The notes beneath the pieces were generated by a model. It had not been told where the DNA came from. It searched no databases and was given only the letters and a program-made list of their open reading frames with translations. A DNA stretch of 64,000 nt from Stenogyne calaminthoides (Eukaryota; Streptophyta; Magnoliopsida; Lamiales; Lamiaceae): positions 35,634,804 to 35,698,803 of the forward strand of contig JBBCBC010000001.1 in NCBI GenBank assembly GCA_037126765.1. Direction: 5' to 3'. The position numbers and the translations under genes are program-made. Of this stretch, positions 1 to 10,770 are shown in pieces; the first letter of the stretch is position 1; each line of letters opens with the position of its first letter.

Positions 1-3000
1 ATGCCCAAATCTGTCCATCTCATCAGCAGGCAAAGAAACCATGGCAGCAACTCCACCATCAATGGCGTCAGCAAAAACCCAACAAATATCCTTCCTATGA
101 TTCGCCACGGGGCAACAATAAATCGGCTTGCCCCATGGATACACCACCTCATCAAGCCCTAACCTCAACCATGAAGTGACCAAATAGTCCCCATGAGGAA
201 CCCCTCTGTGCATCTCTAGCCAATCAAAAGCCGACTTCACATACTCACTCGTCATTTCCCTAGCCCCTTCCGAAATGGTCTCCGCAACATCCGAAATCGG
301 CCCATTTTTTAGCTCCTCGAATGTCGTGGAAACCCTAAAGGGTAGCACGCCGTTGCCACTGAATGAAAGTGGCAACGACGGGTCCACCCTAGGCAGGATA
401 TTGATAGCGTAGAGAAGAGTCGAGCTCGTGTCTTTCTTGTCGCCGGAGAGGGCTTTGCACCGCCATATAAGGGCGGCAACCACCGTGAAGCTGCTGACGT
501 GTTTAGTTGCAACGGTTTTTGCCTTGTTTTTTAGGTTTGTGATGTCATTTGGGCTGAATTTGAAGATTCTAACCTCCAGTTGTTCCCGAATGCAATCGTA
601 CACTGGGGGGCGCGAACCTTCTCCGACGGGGAGGTTGAGGTCGAGGTACTCAGGGTGGAGGAACGACACCCGCAGTGGAGATCGGGCAACGAGGAGGCGG
701 CGATTGGTGCAAGGGATGGCAAACAAGAGTTTGTCATTGAAAGCTTGGGATGCAAGGTTTTCAGTGAATGTCTTGGCGGCTAGTCCGTCGAATAATATGT
801 GATTTATTGACATGCCAATTGAGAAACCACCACACTTGAATGACGTTACCTGAAATAATTATCAAACATATAATATATATGCATAATTTATCAATGAGCA
901 GGTCTCCTGTGTAATTCATGTGCATTTTTAAAACGTGCAACTTGTTTTTCTGAAAAGTGTAATTTTTTTATTGTAAAATAAATTGAACGTTTCAACAAAA
1001 TAAATCGCATGTTTTAAAAATGCACTTCAGGTGCACGGTGCACCTGATGCATACCTTACTTTGCCTTTATTTTTTAGAGTTTATGAAACATATTTGGTCT
1101 TGTAGTGTATCGGGTCGTGCTATTTTACTTGCACGTGCATTCACAACTCTAACCTTTTACAAAATATAAATATCTTAAATATTTGGCAAATACTTGTGTG
1201 CACCCGTTGCACTAATTTAGAATTGATGCAATTGAATTTTTTTAGTTTTTTTTTTTTTCATTTTAAGTTTTTTTTTAATCGGTCCAGACCCAACCGGCCC
1301 TAGTGGTTCATGGTTCACCCGACCCGAATGATTCATGGTTTAGGGTTTAGTGTTCATGGTTTAAAGTTTAGGTATAGGGTTTAGGGTTCATAGTTCATCC
1401 AAATTAAAATTGAATCAAATTGCACCAATTGCATCTTGTGCAATTGGTGCACACAAGCATCACTCGAAATATTTATATCCTAAAAGGTCTCTCGTATTTT
1501 CTTAAGGTGATACCTTTCATTTTTTAAAGCCCGTTTAAAGTCCGTTTATCTTCTAATTTACTCCCTCCATTCCAAAGTTATTTACCTTTTTTTTCCCAAA
1601 AGGCCCGTCCCAAACTTATTTACCCATTTTCATAAAAGACAATAAAATAACTATACCTTTTCAACTATCCTCTCCAAACATCTCAAAATTATATTTCATG
1701 TCATTATTTTTACCTACAAAAAGTCATTCATTTTAATAATAAAGTAGAAAGGACAATACGTTCAACCAAAAGCCACTTTATCACTTAAAATACTAATAAA
1801 TAATTCCTACATTAAAACCCGTGTCAAAAGCAAAGGGGTAAATAACTTTGGGACGGAGGGTGTATAATTTTTTATAATTCTGAAATGGTATTAAAACCAG
1901 CTTGAGTTTTTTTACTCCACAATCAATTCTCCACATTCAATATTGATAATTGAGTTACAAATATTTTTGGTCAGGTACTTTCACTTCTTTTTTATTTTTC
2001 AAACTGACCCAAGATAGTTAAAAAAATTCATTTAGTCCCATAATATTGTACACTGCTCAAATTAAGTTTCCAATTTTTGTCAAACATCGATGTTTCAGGT
2101 GCCTTGGGATGATTTGCGAAAAGGAAAAAGTTAAGGGACAAACAACGTCATTTTGTAAAAATTGAATGTAAATTGAGCAATGTACAAAGAAGGTATGGGA
2201 CCAAATTGAATTTTTTAACTATCTTGGGACGATTTGCGGGAAAATTGAAAGTTACTAATCAAAAATATTTTTGACTCTTGAAAACTAGAAGAAAAAATGG
2301 CTTGTGATGAAAGCTATATGTTTCTAGAAAGCATAAGTCATCAGATAACTTCGGAACAAAGATAAATTTTTAATCTTTATACTTTTCTTGAACAGAATTT
2401 CGAAACCAGGAATTATTTTTAATGCTCGTTTGGCACTGCAAGGTTTGGCAATTCTGGACGATTTGGAATTCAGTTATTTTCAATGGTTCAAATTCGAAGA
2501 AGAGCAAACTTTGGATAAGATTCATCTTAATTCTTTTGGTTAAAGACAAAAAATAAGATTTTGTTTTTGCACTCTTTTAGTGGTTGGAACGTTAGTGATC
2601 CCATCAATTGTTTGAGTTGAACTGATGTATTACTGGTCTGTTGGGAGTGCTTCTGTTTCCCTTCTTGTTGTTTTTTTTTTTTGGCATTCTTGATGCTTCA
2701 TTTTATTGATGAATTAACTTTGCATTTTCCCAAAAAATAAAGTCATTGAAGAAATAATATGTTTCTTTTCTTAACAAATTCAACCAGGTTTGATAAAATG
2801 TTGGGTGCGTTATAAATATTGGGTGCAAATAGTCTCACGCATGTGACATAGCTACATATTAGAAGATTTTACTACAAATTTATGAGGCACACTTGTATGA
2901 GATGGTCTCACAAAAATACGGAGCATAAATTGGGTATTGACGTTTTAACATTTTGAGAGAAGTGAGTGTGATTTGTGCTAATTTATATCCCGTCTCATAA

Positions 3001-4272
3001 ATGTAATATGAGTTTTTTTCTAAATTTATATATCTTCATGGACATTCCAATGGTTGTAACTAATTAATAAAATTCAGAAGGGAGCAATAAAGAGTGGAGA
3101 TTCATTTTTCCATCAAATAATGTCTACCAAATTCACATGAGTGGGGCATTCATTTTCAGTCAAATAATGTAGGCATTTATTACAGAATAATATAAAAAAA
3201 ATTAATATTATATCTCTTTATAAATTCAATTTTTTTTAGTGAGAGAGAAATTATTTCACCAGTAATATGGTTGTTCAAGTTTAAATTTATTTTTTACCTA
3301 TCTATGTAAGAAAAAAAAATTATTTGAATTTATTTTATATGAGTTCGTGCCCATAGGATTGAACAGGAAATTATATACAATTATAGGAGAATTAAATTAA
3401 AATAGTCTCATAACTTTACACTTATATTGAAATAGTCTCATGAATATCAATTTTTTCAATTTAATCTCACATGTATTCAATTTGATTCAATTTAGTCACA
3501 AACCGTCGAAGGTTGCTCAAAACAGCTCAAAACGACGTCATTTTGTGCGCGTGTCCTACATGCGCCCCCAATTTTGATCAAAATATGTAAGACACGTGTC
3601 CAAAACGATGTCGTTTTGAATAATTTTAAGCGGCCTCCGACGGTTTGAGACTAAATTGGATTAAGTTGAGTATATATGAGACTAAATTGAAAAAGTTAAT
3701 AAATATGGGACTATTTAGGTGCAAAGTTATTGAGATTTTGGTTTAAATCCCACAATTCTAGTATTATAATATAAAGATTATCGCCTTCTTATCTAAAATT
3801 CTAGTTCCGTCCATACCTGAAAAATACACAGCGGTTGATCAATGTCATGTCCCAAGTTATCGAGCCTCTCAACCGCTAGCTGCTGATATCCTAGGTTAGG
3901 ATTAAACAAATAGTTTCCTATTTCATCAAGTGAACGCTCAGAAGAAGCAACCACGAACCCAGCCCCGGCTGCATTGCAGTCGATCTCCAGGCGTCCCGTT
4001 TCGTGATTCAGACTCAATCTTCCCGCCATAAAATCATAAGGCACCAGCACTTTCTCCAGCGCGGTTTTGAGCCGACTAGCAACCTTTTCAGGGGCGAAAT
4101 CGGCGTTCGCCTTGAAGAAAAATGCGGTTGGGATATTGTAGTTCAAGATCTGGTCTATGTTTGATAAGAAAATGGATTGTTTTTGTGTTTCTTGGAATGG
4201 GGTGACTAGGGTGCACTCTTGGAAGGCGACTTTAAGGTCTTGAAAGGTAAGAATTGGAGCAAGTATAGCCAT
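1..4272 (-). CDS. BAHD acyltransferase, two exons, 3' end outside window
   Basis: Exon 1 is 3817-4272 (152 codons, donor CAG/gtatgg) and exon 2 is 849 down to the window edge (acceptor ttatttcag/GTAACG), phase 0, with 435 residues open and no stop. BAHD enzymes move an acyl group from acyl-CoA to an alcohol or amine in the cytosol. The acyl-transfer motif HxxxD is present as H169-I-L-F-D173-G, right after the splice junction where the family's common intron lies, and VPYDFMAGRL near residue 75 is a typical N-terminal block. The second signature, usually DFGWG, reads V-Y-P-W-G (388-392), so three of its first three positions are changed while WGKP is kept. The block ending SLPADEMDRF suggests only about 15-25 residues are missing. 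The N-terminal part recalls the fatty-alcohol/omega-hydroxyacid hydroxycinnamoyl transferases, but substrate cannot be read from sequence. Confidence 0.9.
900..1065. mobile_element. MITE of the AGGTCT family, copy A, in the BAHD intron
   Basis: An imperfect inverted repeat whose arms start with AGGTCT/AAGGTAT and share the core GTGCATTTTTAAAACRTGC. The same arms recur at 10072-10299, 23028-23212 and 23489-23596, so this is a dispersed non-coding family. It lies 50 bp inside the intron from exon 2. Confidence 0.6.
1192..1458. mobile_element. inverted-repeat MITE in the BAHD intron
   Basis: Arms of roughly 50 bp begin ACTTGTGTGCACC on the left and GCTTGTGTGCACC on the right (reverse complement), both followed by GCAC/GCAATT runs. 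The loop contains degenerate telomere-like TTTAGGG words (about 1338-1394). No clear TSD. Confidence 0.5.
1561..1862. mobile_element. Stowaway-type MITE (Tc1/mariner)
   Basis: Begins CTCCCTCCATTCCAAAG and ends CTTTGGGACGGAGGG-TG, the standard Stowaway terminus, with TA on both sides (1559-1560 and 1863-1864). The arms pair for about 30 bp. No coding capacity; moved by a mariner transposase elsewhere. Lies in the BAHD intron. Confidence 0.85.
1967..2262. mobile_element. inverted-repeat MITE in the BAHD intron
   Basis: Long imperfect arms: left TTGGTCAGGTACTTTCAC, right (reverse complement) TTGATTAGTAACTTTCAA, both followed by CCCAAGATAGTTAAAAAA. AAATATTT flanks both ends (1959-1966, 2263-2270), an 8-bp TSD fitting hAT, though the A/T-rich edges leave the exact length uncertain. 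Confidence 0.6.
3386..3751. mobile_element. MULE-type MITE in the BAHD intron, 65 bp from exon 1
   Basis: A 366-bp imperfect palindrome; arms share AATAACTTTGCAC-like and AGTCTCA words, and the centre has mirrored AACGACGTCATTTTG / AACGATGTCGTTTTG. Flanks are ACAATTATA (3377-3385) and ACAATTCTA (3752-3760), a 9-bp TSD with one mismatch, as expected for Mutator-like elements. Confidence 0.7.
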
Positions 4273-5511
4273 TGGTTTAATTGAATTATGTTCTTTTGGT
4301 TTTTAGGTTTTGAAACTCTTGTATTTTATTTTGTATAGAATATAGATATAGGGAAATTGCAATATTGGTCCTTTCAATATGGGCTTATTCGGTTCTTGTG
4401 CATAATTTTGCATATACAATAAAACAAACTTTCGGAAAATTGTAATGAGTAACGCTCCTATGAACCATGTCTATACATGAACTATATGATTGTTATGTTA
4501 AGAAACTATTACTGTTATACACAAAAAAATTTCATTATTTAAAAATATAAATTATTTATTAAACAGCGATAGTTTTTATAAGCAACATTAATAATATTTA
4601 TAGATAACAGTGATACTAGAAACCGAATTTACGGCGAACTTGGATTCACACAAGGTTTTTATTAATGGTAATACACTGACTCTCAACGATGTGCATATGT
4701 GGTCATCGATCGTTTCCTGAAACATATTTATTGAATCAGTAGCCTTCTTTGATGGGTAAGCAATTTTGCAATTTAGAAATCGCAGTATTGAAATGAACAA
4801 CAAAAATTCAAAATTCGTAGTATTGTATGATATGTGAAATTAGAAATCAATAATACCAAACAGACATATAGCATAAACATCGAATCGCGAGTCCAGACGA
4901 CAAAATTGGATCAAAAAAGGACATAAACATTTAAAAGTAACAATTTCAGGCCAAATTAGCCCAAACATATAAAATTTGATTGAAATTGTTACTTTTTAAA
5001 GTTACTATTCTTATTTTATCATATTGAAAAGCTACGGTCTCTATTTTGTCACCTCCTGAAGATACTATGCTTAAAAAAGATTCTCTATATTTATGTTATA
5101 TTCTCTGTCTCACACACACTCAAATTTATAGGCAAAATTGCACACTTTCAAACTGGGATTTGCACGAAATCATAGATAAAAAATCATATGAGACAGTATT
5201 ATGCATGAAACGGTATATAACTTAACACAAATTACATTCACCCCTTCGAAAGAGTTAAAACGTTAATGCTCAATTTATGTCCATCAAATGAAAATTTTTC
5301 ATAACATCATGGTCTAATGATTATCCTATATATTAATGTTTATTTCACTTAAAAGTACGAAAGCATTGAAAAACATTATATTTCTAGAGTGAGCGACAAG
5401 GATCTTGTCAATATAAAAAAAGTTCATTTGGAGTATATATGTGACCTAGACTTTATTTATTAATATTTATTCGATTTTGTTACAAAGTGGTTGTCACTTG
5501 TCACTCGATAG
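4273..5511. other. BAHD upstream region, no gene seen
   Basis: AT-rich. Holds a small inverted repeat around 4934-5003 (arms AAAAGTAACAATTTCA) and, at about 5167-5300, one copy of a repeat whose reverse complement is at about 2838-3003 in the BAHD intron (shared words for AAAACGTTAAT...CAATTTATG and a 'gagac' terminus). No coding exon recognised. Confidence 0.6.
4341..4350 (-). promoter_or_regulatory. possible TATA box of the BAHD gene
   Basis: On the minus strand an AT-rich TATATCTATA-like stretch lies about 70 bp upstream of the ATG at 4272, with an A-rich leader in between. The position suits a core promoter, but the region is AT-rich generally, so this is weak. Confidence 0.3.
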
Positions 5512-6085
5512 CTCTAATGCACGGATTCTCCAAAAAAAATACTAAAATGCAGTATCGGATACCGTGCGGGTACGGGTGCGATTCTCGTGGGATTCGCACC
5601 CGGTGCGCCACGTGGCGAATTTTGAAAAAAAAAAAAAGGGATACGCGCACCGAGTGCGTTTAGGTGCGAATCCGATGCGTCTTGGGTGCGTCTGGGGTCA
5701 TTTTTGAAAAAAAAATTATGAAAAAAATTTAAAATAAGAAAGCTTAATTACCTTATTAACCCACAAAACTTAAAATAAGAAAAAAAAACTTTTAATAGAA
5801 AATATTAATTATTTTACTTACCTTTTCAACCCAAAGTCACGAACAGAAGATGTGACTTGTTTTAAATATTTAATTGGATTGAAAACTTTATTATGCTTAT
5901 ATGTTGGATTGATGATGATATATGAATTGTTATTTTTATATATTTTACAGGTAGTATATATAATAAAATAATAAATAAGTAGACGAATCCTTGCCGAATC
6001 GCACCCTGAATTTTTCAAAAATCTGTATCCCCGTATCCATATCGCGTCGCCCCCGCACCCACGCACCCGCACCCATGCAACACAG
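5512..6085. mobile_element. hAT-type non-autonomous transposon, 574 bp
   Basis: A perfect 8-bp TSD CTCGATAG flanks it (5504-5511 and 6086-6093), the length typical of hAT insertions. The ends are short imperfect inverted repeats: CTCTAATGCACGG on the left, CTGTGTTGCATGG as reverse complement of the right. Inside each end are clusters of GGGTGCG/CGCACCC words (5560-5690 and 5995-6080), i.e. subterminal repeats that a transposase would bind. No transposase. An open frame on the minus strand (5818-6072) is just the translated repeat and is not a gene. Confidence 0.8.
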
Positions 6086-6305
6086 CTCGATAGGTGTATT
6101 TATTACTTGGTATGGTTGAAAAGTTGGAGATGTTTTGCGTCAGTGGAAGTTTTTTAAATGTTTTAATTAAGATGGGTAAAGAAAACTATAATTAGACTAA
6201 CTACTATTTGATTGTTCATTTCTACAAGCAGTTTTATTTTGTTGTCTGAAATTAGCTGGCGTCTACGTCAAATTAATGTTGCTAATGATTTAGAATTAAT
6301 TCTAT

Positions 6306-7559
6306 GAAAAATTGCTTAAAAGTATCATTTATAGAGGAATCTTACTCTAAGGTACTAGCACTTTTTAGTAATACTCTTAGTGCAAAATTGTACAATCCTA
6401 CCCTCACCCACTATTCACTAATATTAAACCCCCGTTAACCGGTCAAATAAAACCCCATGCCCAAACTTTTCTCCCACATTTATACTTGCACCCCACACTC
6501 ATTTGCCCTAATTTCCCGTCTGCCTATCTCTCTGCCTCTCCCCCTCTCTCTCTCTAAACTTCTCTCACCCTCAATTAAACTCACTTTTGTTTCTCATCAA
6601 TTATATGTGCATATACTAACAACGAATGCAACAGCATCTTTACTATTACTACTACTCTCGTCAACGGCGTGCAGATTTGTTGCAGATTTGTTGAATTTTT
6701 AAATTTGTTGTAGATTGTTGGATTTTTTTCATTTGCAGATTTGTTAATTTTGTTAATTTGCTGCATATACAGATTTTTTTGTTGCAGATTTGTTAATTTG
6801 TTGCAAATTTGTTGAATATTGCTGCAATTTTTTAGTAGTTTCAGAATATTTGTTTGTTTTTTTGAATGGTGATATAATTTTAATTTTAGATTTGTTTATA
6901 GATGCTGAATATTTTATGTGTGTGCAGAATTATTTACGGGTGTGCAGAATTATTTACGGTTGTGCAAATTTTTTTTTACGGGTGTGCGGGATTTTTAAAT
7001 AAAGGAACCGATGACTAAAAAAAATTCGGTGTGCAGAATATTTATGTATGTACAATCTTTTTACGGGTGTGCATAATTTTTTTTACGCGTGTACAGAATT
7101 GTGAGGTGTGCAGAATTTTAAATAAAAGGACAGACGATTAAAAAAATTGGTGAACGTGTGTGCAGAATTTTTTTTTACCGGTGTGCAGAATATTTAAATA
7201 AAAGGATAGATGATTAAAAAAAATTAGGGTGTACGGATTTTTTTTGGTAATATTAAAGAAATAATTAAATAAAATTATACATAATTAAAAAATAATTATT
7301 AAAATTTAAAATCAAAAATATGCAAATTTTTTAGCTAATATTTTATTTTTGAAATTACAAAAATTACTAAAAATGTGGGGTGTAAAAAAGTGTTAAGATT
7401 TTAAATTTGAACGTGGATTCCATTTTTCTATACACTACTATTCACATAAGGGTAATTGAGACATTTTGGCATAATTTTAGCACTTAATAGTAAGACTAAA
7501 AAAAGCTCGCACCTTAGAATAAATGCTCATTATAAATGACACCTCGTTGTAAATGCCCC
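6306..7559. mobile_element. MULE-like non-autonomous element, 1.25 kb
   Basis: Flanked by TTAATTCTAT at 6296-6305 and 7560-7569 (9-10 bp TSD). Arms of about 100 bp pair imperfectly; both contain TCATTTATA followed by CTAAGGT and then AGCAC/GAGC. The interior is unusual: TTGCAGATTTGTT-like repeats at 6665-6830 and at least seven GTGTGCAGAAT-type repeats at 6917-7185, interleaved with three copies of an AAATAAAGGA...GATTAAAAAAA phrase near 6996, 7120 and 7196. No believable protein; a short Ser/Leu-rich frame at 6457-6702 is low complexity. Confidence 0.6.
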
Positions 7560-7648
7560 TTAATTCTATTTAGGAATTTATAATGAATTTGAGAATTAAT
7601 GCACCAAACTAACTACTTTTTTTTTTTAAGAAGCAAAGATGAAATATA

Positions 7649-7844
7649 GTCCCTCCTCCCACCAAATTTATTCTCATTTTTCTTATTTGTTTGTCCATCA
7701 AATATATTCTCATATCTTCTATGAAAATATATATTTTATCTTTATCCTTCAACCATTACTTAATTACTTCAATTCTCATTACATTTTACTTACAAACAAT
7801 CACTTTATTTATGAGGTGTGAATAAATTTCATGGATGAACGGAG
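7649..7844. mobile_element. decayed Stowaway-type MITE
   Basis: Left end TA-GTCCCTCCTCCCACCAAATTT, right end ...ATGGATGAACGGAG-TA. Both arms continue AAATTTATTC. Arms are worn, indicating an older copy than the one at 1561. Confidence 0.55.
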
Positions 7845-8309
7845 TATATTATTGAGCACAAGGGGTATTCAATGTCCTGAAGGATACAAACAAATAGCAA
7901 CAATAATACAATGATCACAATTTATTAGATAAGCAAACTAAAGACTAACATTCTCAATCATTGAGTGTTACTTAAAAGGATAAATGATAGTGAGATCGAA
8001 TCTATTTTTAAGAGTTAAACTTGATCCCAGTAAACTAACTACTTTCAACTTGTTATAATCACTTTTACTTCTAAATTCAACCCATTTTCACATTTTTAAT
8101 ATATATGAGATCTGCCAAAAGAGATAAGGAAATTGACTCTTGACAATTAAAAAAAAAAAAAATTTGACTCATGAAATTAATTGCTTGATTCCTTCATTAA
8201 AAAGTACATGATATTTAAACCCAAAGCAAATACTGTAGTATTATATATTATGGAAATTATATAACTTAATTAATTTCACACTTTTTTATAAATTAATCAA
8301 TAATACAGA
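7845..8309. other. unannotated AT-rich stretch
   Basis: I see no gene and no clear repeat structure here beyond simple A/T runs. Confidence 0.5.
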
Positions 8310-8524
8310 TTTAGGCTTGGAAAGCTGTTAAAAATGACCTTGGAGAGCGGTTATAACAACTCTTCAAGTAACAGCTGTCCAAGCAAAAGTGAAGCTTAGA
8401 GAGCGGTTTTTAAATCATTGTCAAAAATATATCTTAGGCAAATGATTATGAACCAACAAAAGATATATCTTAGATAGATTAAAAATCGTTGTCTAAGTAT
8501 CAAAATTAATAATTAGACATCGAT

Positions 8525-8680
8525 TTTTAGCCCCGGACCCACAAATATCATATATAAGCCACCAAGTCTCCCAATTAATTGAGGCAATTACTCGCTCCCA
8601 TGGGGGACCGAACACGGGACCTTGGGCGCCTGAGCGGGGATCAATTCTGCTCGGGCACTTGCTTTCTTGTCTTTACTTAA
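8525..8680. repeat. conserved CACTA subterminal module, copy 1
   Basis: About 130 bp, including GCTCCCATGGGGGA, CGCCTGAGCGGGGATCAATT and GCTCGGGCACTTG, recurs at 37995-38135 in the large CACTA. On the minus strand it has a GTGTTCGGTCCC word recalling a Pol III B box, so a captured SINE or tRNA-like fragment is possible but unproven. Confidence 0.6.
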
Positions 8681-8850
8681 TGAAATTAATTCTAAATGTT
8701 CTAAAAATAGTTTTTTCTAACAATTTTTTTTAAAAATTCTTTATTTCAATTATCTTATTTATTAATTCAATCACATTTTTATATAATAATTTTTTTATAT
8801 AAATTTAAATTAAATTAAAATTATATTTTTTACTTGTACTTTTTTTTAAC

Positions 8851-9293
8851 TACCTTTCTTTTAAACTTGTAATATTTTTCCTTCTAAACAAGTAATACTT
8901 TTCTATCAAAATAAATAATATTTTTCTTTAAACAAGTAATACTTTTTCATCTAAACAAAGTAATACTTTTCTTTAAACAAGTTATACCTTTCTATCTAAA
9001 CAAGTAATATTTTTCTATTTAAACAAGTAATACTTCTGTATCTAAACAAGTAATACTTTTCTATTTAAACAAGCAATACTTTTTCATCTAAATAAGTAAT
9101 ATTTTTCTTTAAACAAGTAATACTTTTTCATCTAAACAAGTAATACTTTTCTTTAAACAAGTTATACCTTTCTATCTAAACAAATAATACTTTTCTATTT
9201 AAACAAGTAATACTTTTCTATTTAAACAAGTAATACTTTTCTATTTAAACAAGTAATAGTACTTTTCTATCTAAATAAGTAATACTTAGACAA
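8851..9293. repeat. minisatellite, about 20-24 bp unit, roughly 20 copies
   Basis: Variants of AAACAAGTAATACTTTTCTAT repeat head to tail. A larger block with the variant order CATCTAAACAA, CTTTAAACAAGTTATACC, TATCTAAACAA occurs twice about 180 bp apart (near 8950 and 9130), showing a second level of duplication. Confidence 0.85.
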
Positions 9294-10043
9294 AATTGAA
9301 TTAACTTATAAGAATATTAAATATTATAGGTATTAATTTATAAGAATTAATAGTGATACAAGTTCGTAAGTGTAATAATATGAATTTAATATTATGAACA
9401 AGTTTTACATATATAAGAGTTTGTGTTAATCTCATTATATAAGACGAATATTAAAAAGAAATAACACGAGAATTTTAAGAATAAAATATTTGAATTGTAC
9501 ATAAAAAGAATTTACAAAAACAAAAAAATAAAACAAAAAATACAAGCTTTACAAAAAAAAAAAAAATTCACTTGGAGAGCGGTTATGAACCGCTGTCCAA
9601 GCTTTACCTTTGACAGCAGTTCAAAACCGCTCTCCAATTACCCTTGCACAACGGTTATGAACCGTTGTCTAAGCTTTGATCTTGGACAACGGTTTTTAAC
9701 CCCTATCTTTTATTTATTTATTTTTAATAGAATTGCTCTTCAAGGGACCACTTGGAGAGCTATTCGAAAAAAGGGTTGTCCAAGTGGAGCTCTCAAAGCT
9801 CAAATGTGTTGTAGTGAATTCGAGCTTTTAGATGAGGTGAATTAATATTGTATTTATACCTATAATATTATAAATATAAATATATACATACCCATGAGCA
9901 ATAAAATGCATGACACCTCGAATGGGCTTAAATATTCTTAAATAATTCGTTGGTCCCTTTCCCATTATGAGAAGGATCCGAAAAGATTCTCAATTAATGT
10001 ATTTTAACGGCAAGAAAATAAAAATTAATGTGAAATGGTATGC

Positions 10044-10735
10044 TAACAATAAGGTATAGAAGAGATCCAATAGGTCTTGTATGCGCTAGGGTGCACCGTA
10101 CACTCATAGTGCATTTTAGAAGCGTGTAATTTGTTATGCTGGAAAGTGCAACTTATTTACATAGAAAAATACAACTGTTAATATGGGAACATAGTTGCAT
10201 GTTTTTTGTTTGGAATAGTTGCATGATTCTGATTTGTATAGTTGCACGCTTCTAAAATACACTATGAGTGCACGGTGCATCCGAGTGCACATGAGACCTA
10301 CTCCAATAAGAGATCTATATTCTCTTTGATTAATCTTATCTCCATTCTCATCAGGATCCATTTTGAATGAGGTCATCATTGGGATTTTAGCAACTTTGTT
10401 GTTCTGAACTCCAAATTTTGACAACATATTTATGGTGTACTTCATCTGATTAATGAAGATTCCTTCAGTACTCTACTTTACTTGGAGACCTAAAAAGTTG
10501 TTCATCTGACCTATCATATACATTTCAATTTTTTTTTTTTGCATCAGCTTACTGAACTTCTCACACATAAGCTAATTTGGAGATCCAAAAATGATGTCAT
10601 CCACATAAATTTGAAATAGCAGAATATCATCTCCATTTTCAATTCTGAACAGGAGGTCCATATTTATTTTGTAGTTGTTGTACTGGTCCTTATAAATGTA
10701 GGAGGTATAAACTTAATCATTTTTGTTATGACTAG
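10044..10735 (-). pseudogene. Copia reverse transcriptase relic
   Basis: Minus-strand translation gives the catalytic block YVDDIIFGSPN (near 10583-10615), then a KYTINMLSKFGVQN block and MDPDENGDKINQREYRSLIG (10320-10445). These are collinear with the RT region of the Copia elements further along, but with frame breaks. The expected continuation SLLYL is found on the other side of a MITE (10072-10299) that splits LIG/SLLYL. No LTRs remain with this fragment; truncated at both ends and clearly dead. Confidence 0.8.
10072..10299. mobile_element. MITE of the AGGTCT family, copy B, inside the Copia relic
   Basis: The best-preserved copy: arms start AGGTCTTGTATGCGC and AGGTCTCATGTGCAC and continue through GTGCACCG, CACTCATAGTG and TTTAGAAGCGTG. 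CCAAT follows or precedes both ends; reading the flanking Copia sequence shows ATTGGA duplicated with mismatches beside it, suggesting a TSD of about 8 bp. Confidence 0.75.
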
Positions 10736-10770
10736 ATGTTTACCGCGTGCTTCGCACGTTGCACGTAATT

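Larger units (their letters stand above)
8310..9816. mobile_element. non-autonomous CACTA (En/Spm) derivative
   Basis: The right end is GTGTTGTAGTG finishing at 9816, the reverse complement of a CACTACAACAC terminus. Both flanks carry subterminal repeats built on CTTGGAGAGCGGTT and its partner AACCGCTCTCCAA (8320-8520 and 9570-9790). Between them are a module shared with the large CACTA (8525-8680), an A/T-rich segment also shared with it, and a minisatellite. The left terminus is eroded, so its start is approximate. No transposase remains. Confidence 0.7.

Noticed and set aside
309..802. Open frames on both strands over BAHD exon 2
   Set aside because: They overlap the intact BAHD frame, are in other frames and have no family features.
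1338..1394. Telomere-like TTTAGGG words, also near 30421-30460
   Set aside because: Only a few degenerate copies, interrupted; too short for interstitial telomere arrays.
6457..6702. Small plus-strand ORF rich in Leu and Ser
   Set aside because: Low complexity from CT-rich sequence inside a MULE-like element.
8851..9293. Regular short repeats resembling a CRISPR array
   Set aside because: Units vary in sequence, there are no unique spacers, and this is a plant genome; it is a minisatellite.
9495..9845. ORF starting MYIKRIYKNKK
   Set aside because: Translation of CACTA subterminal repeats and poly-A; no conserved protein.
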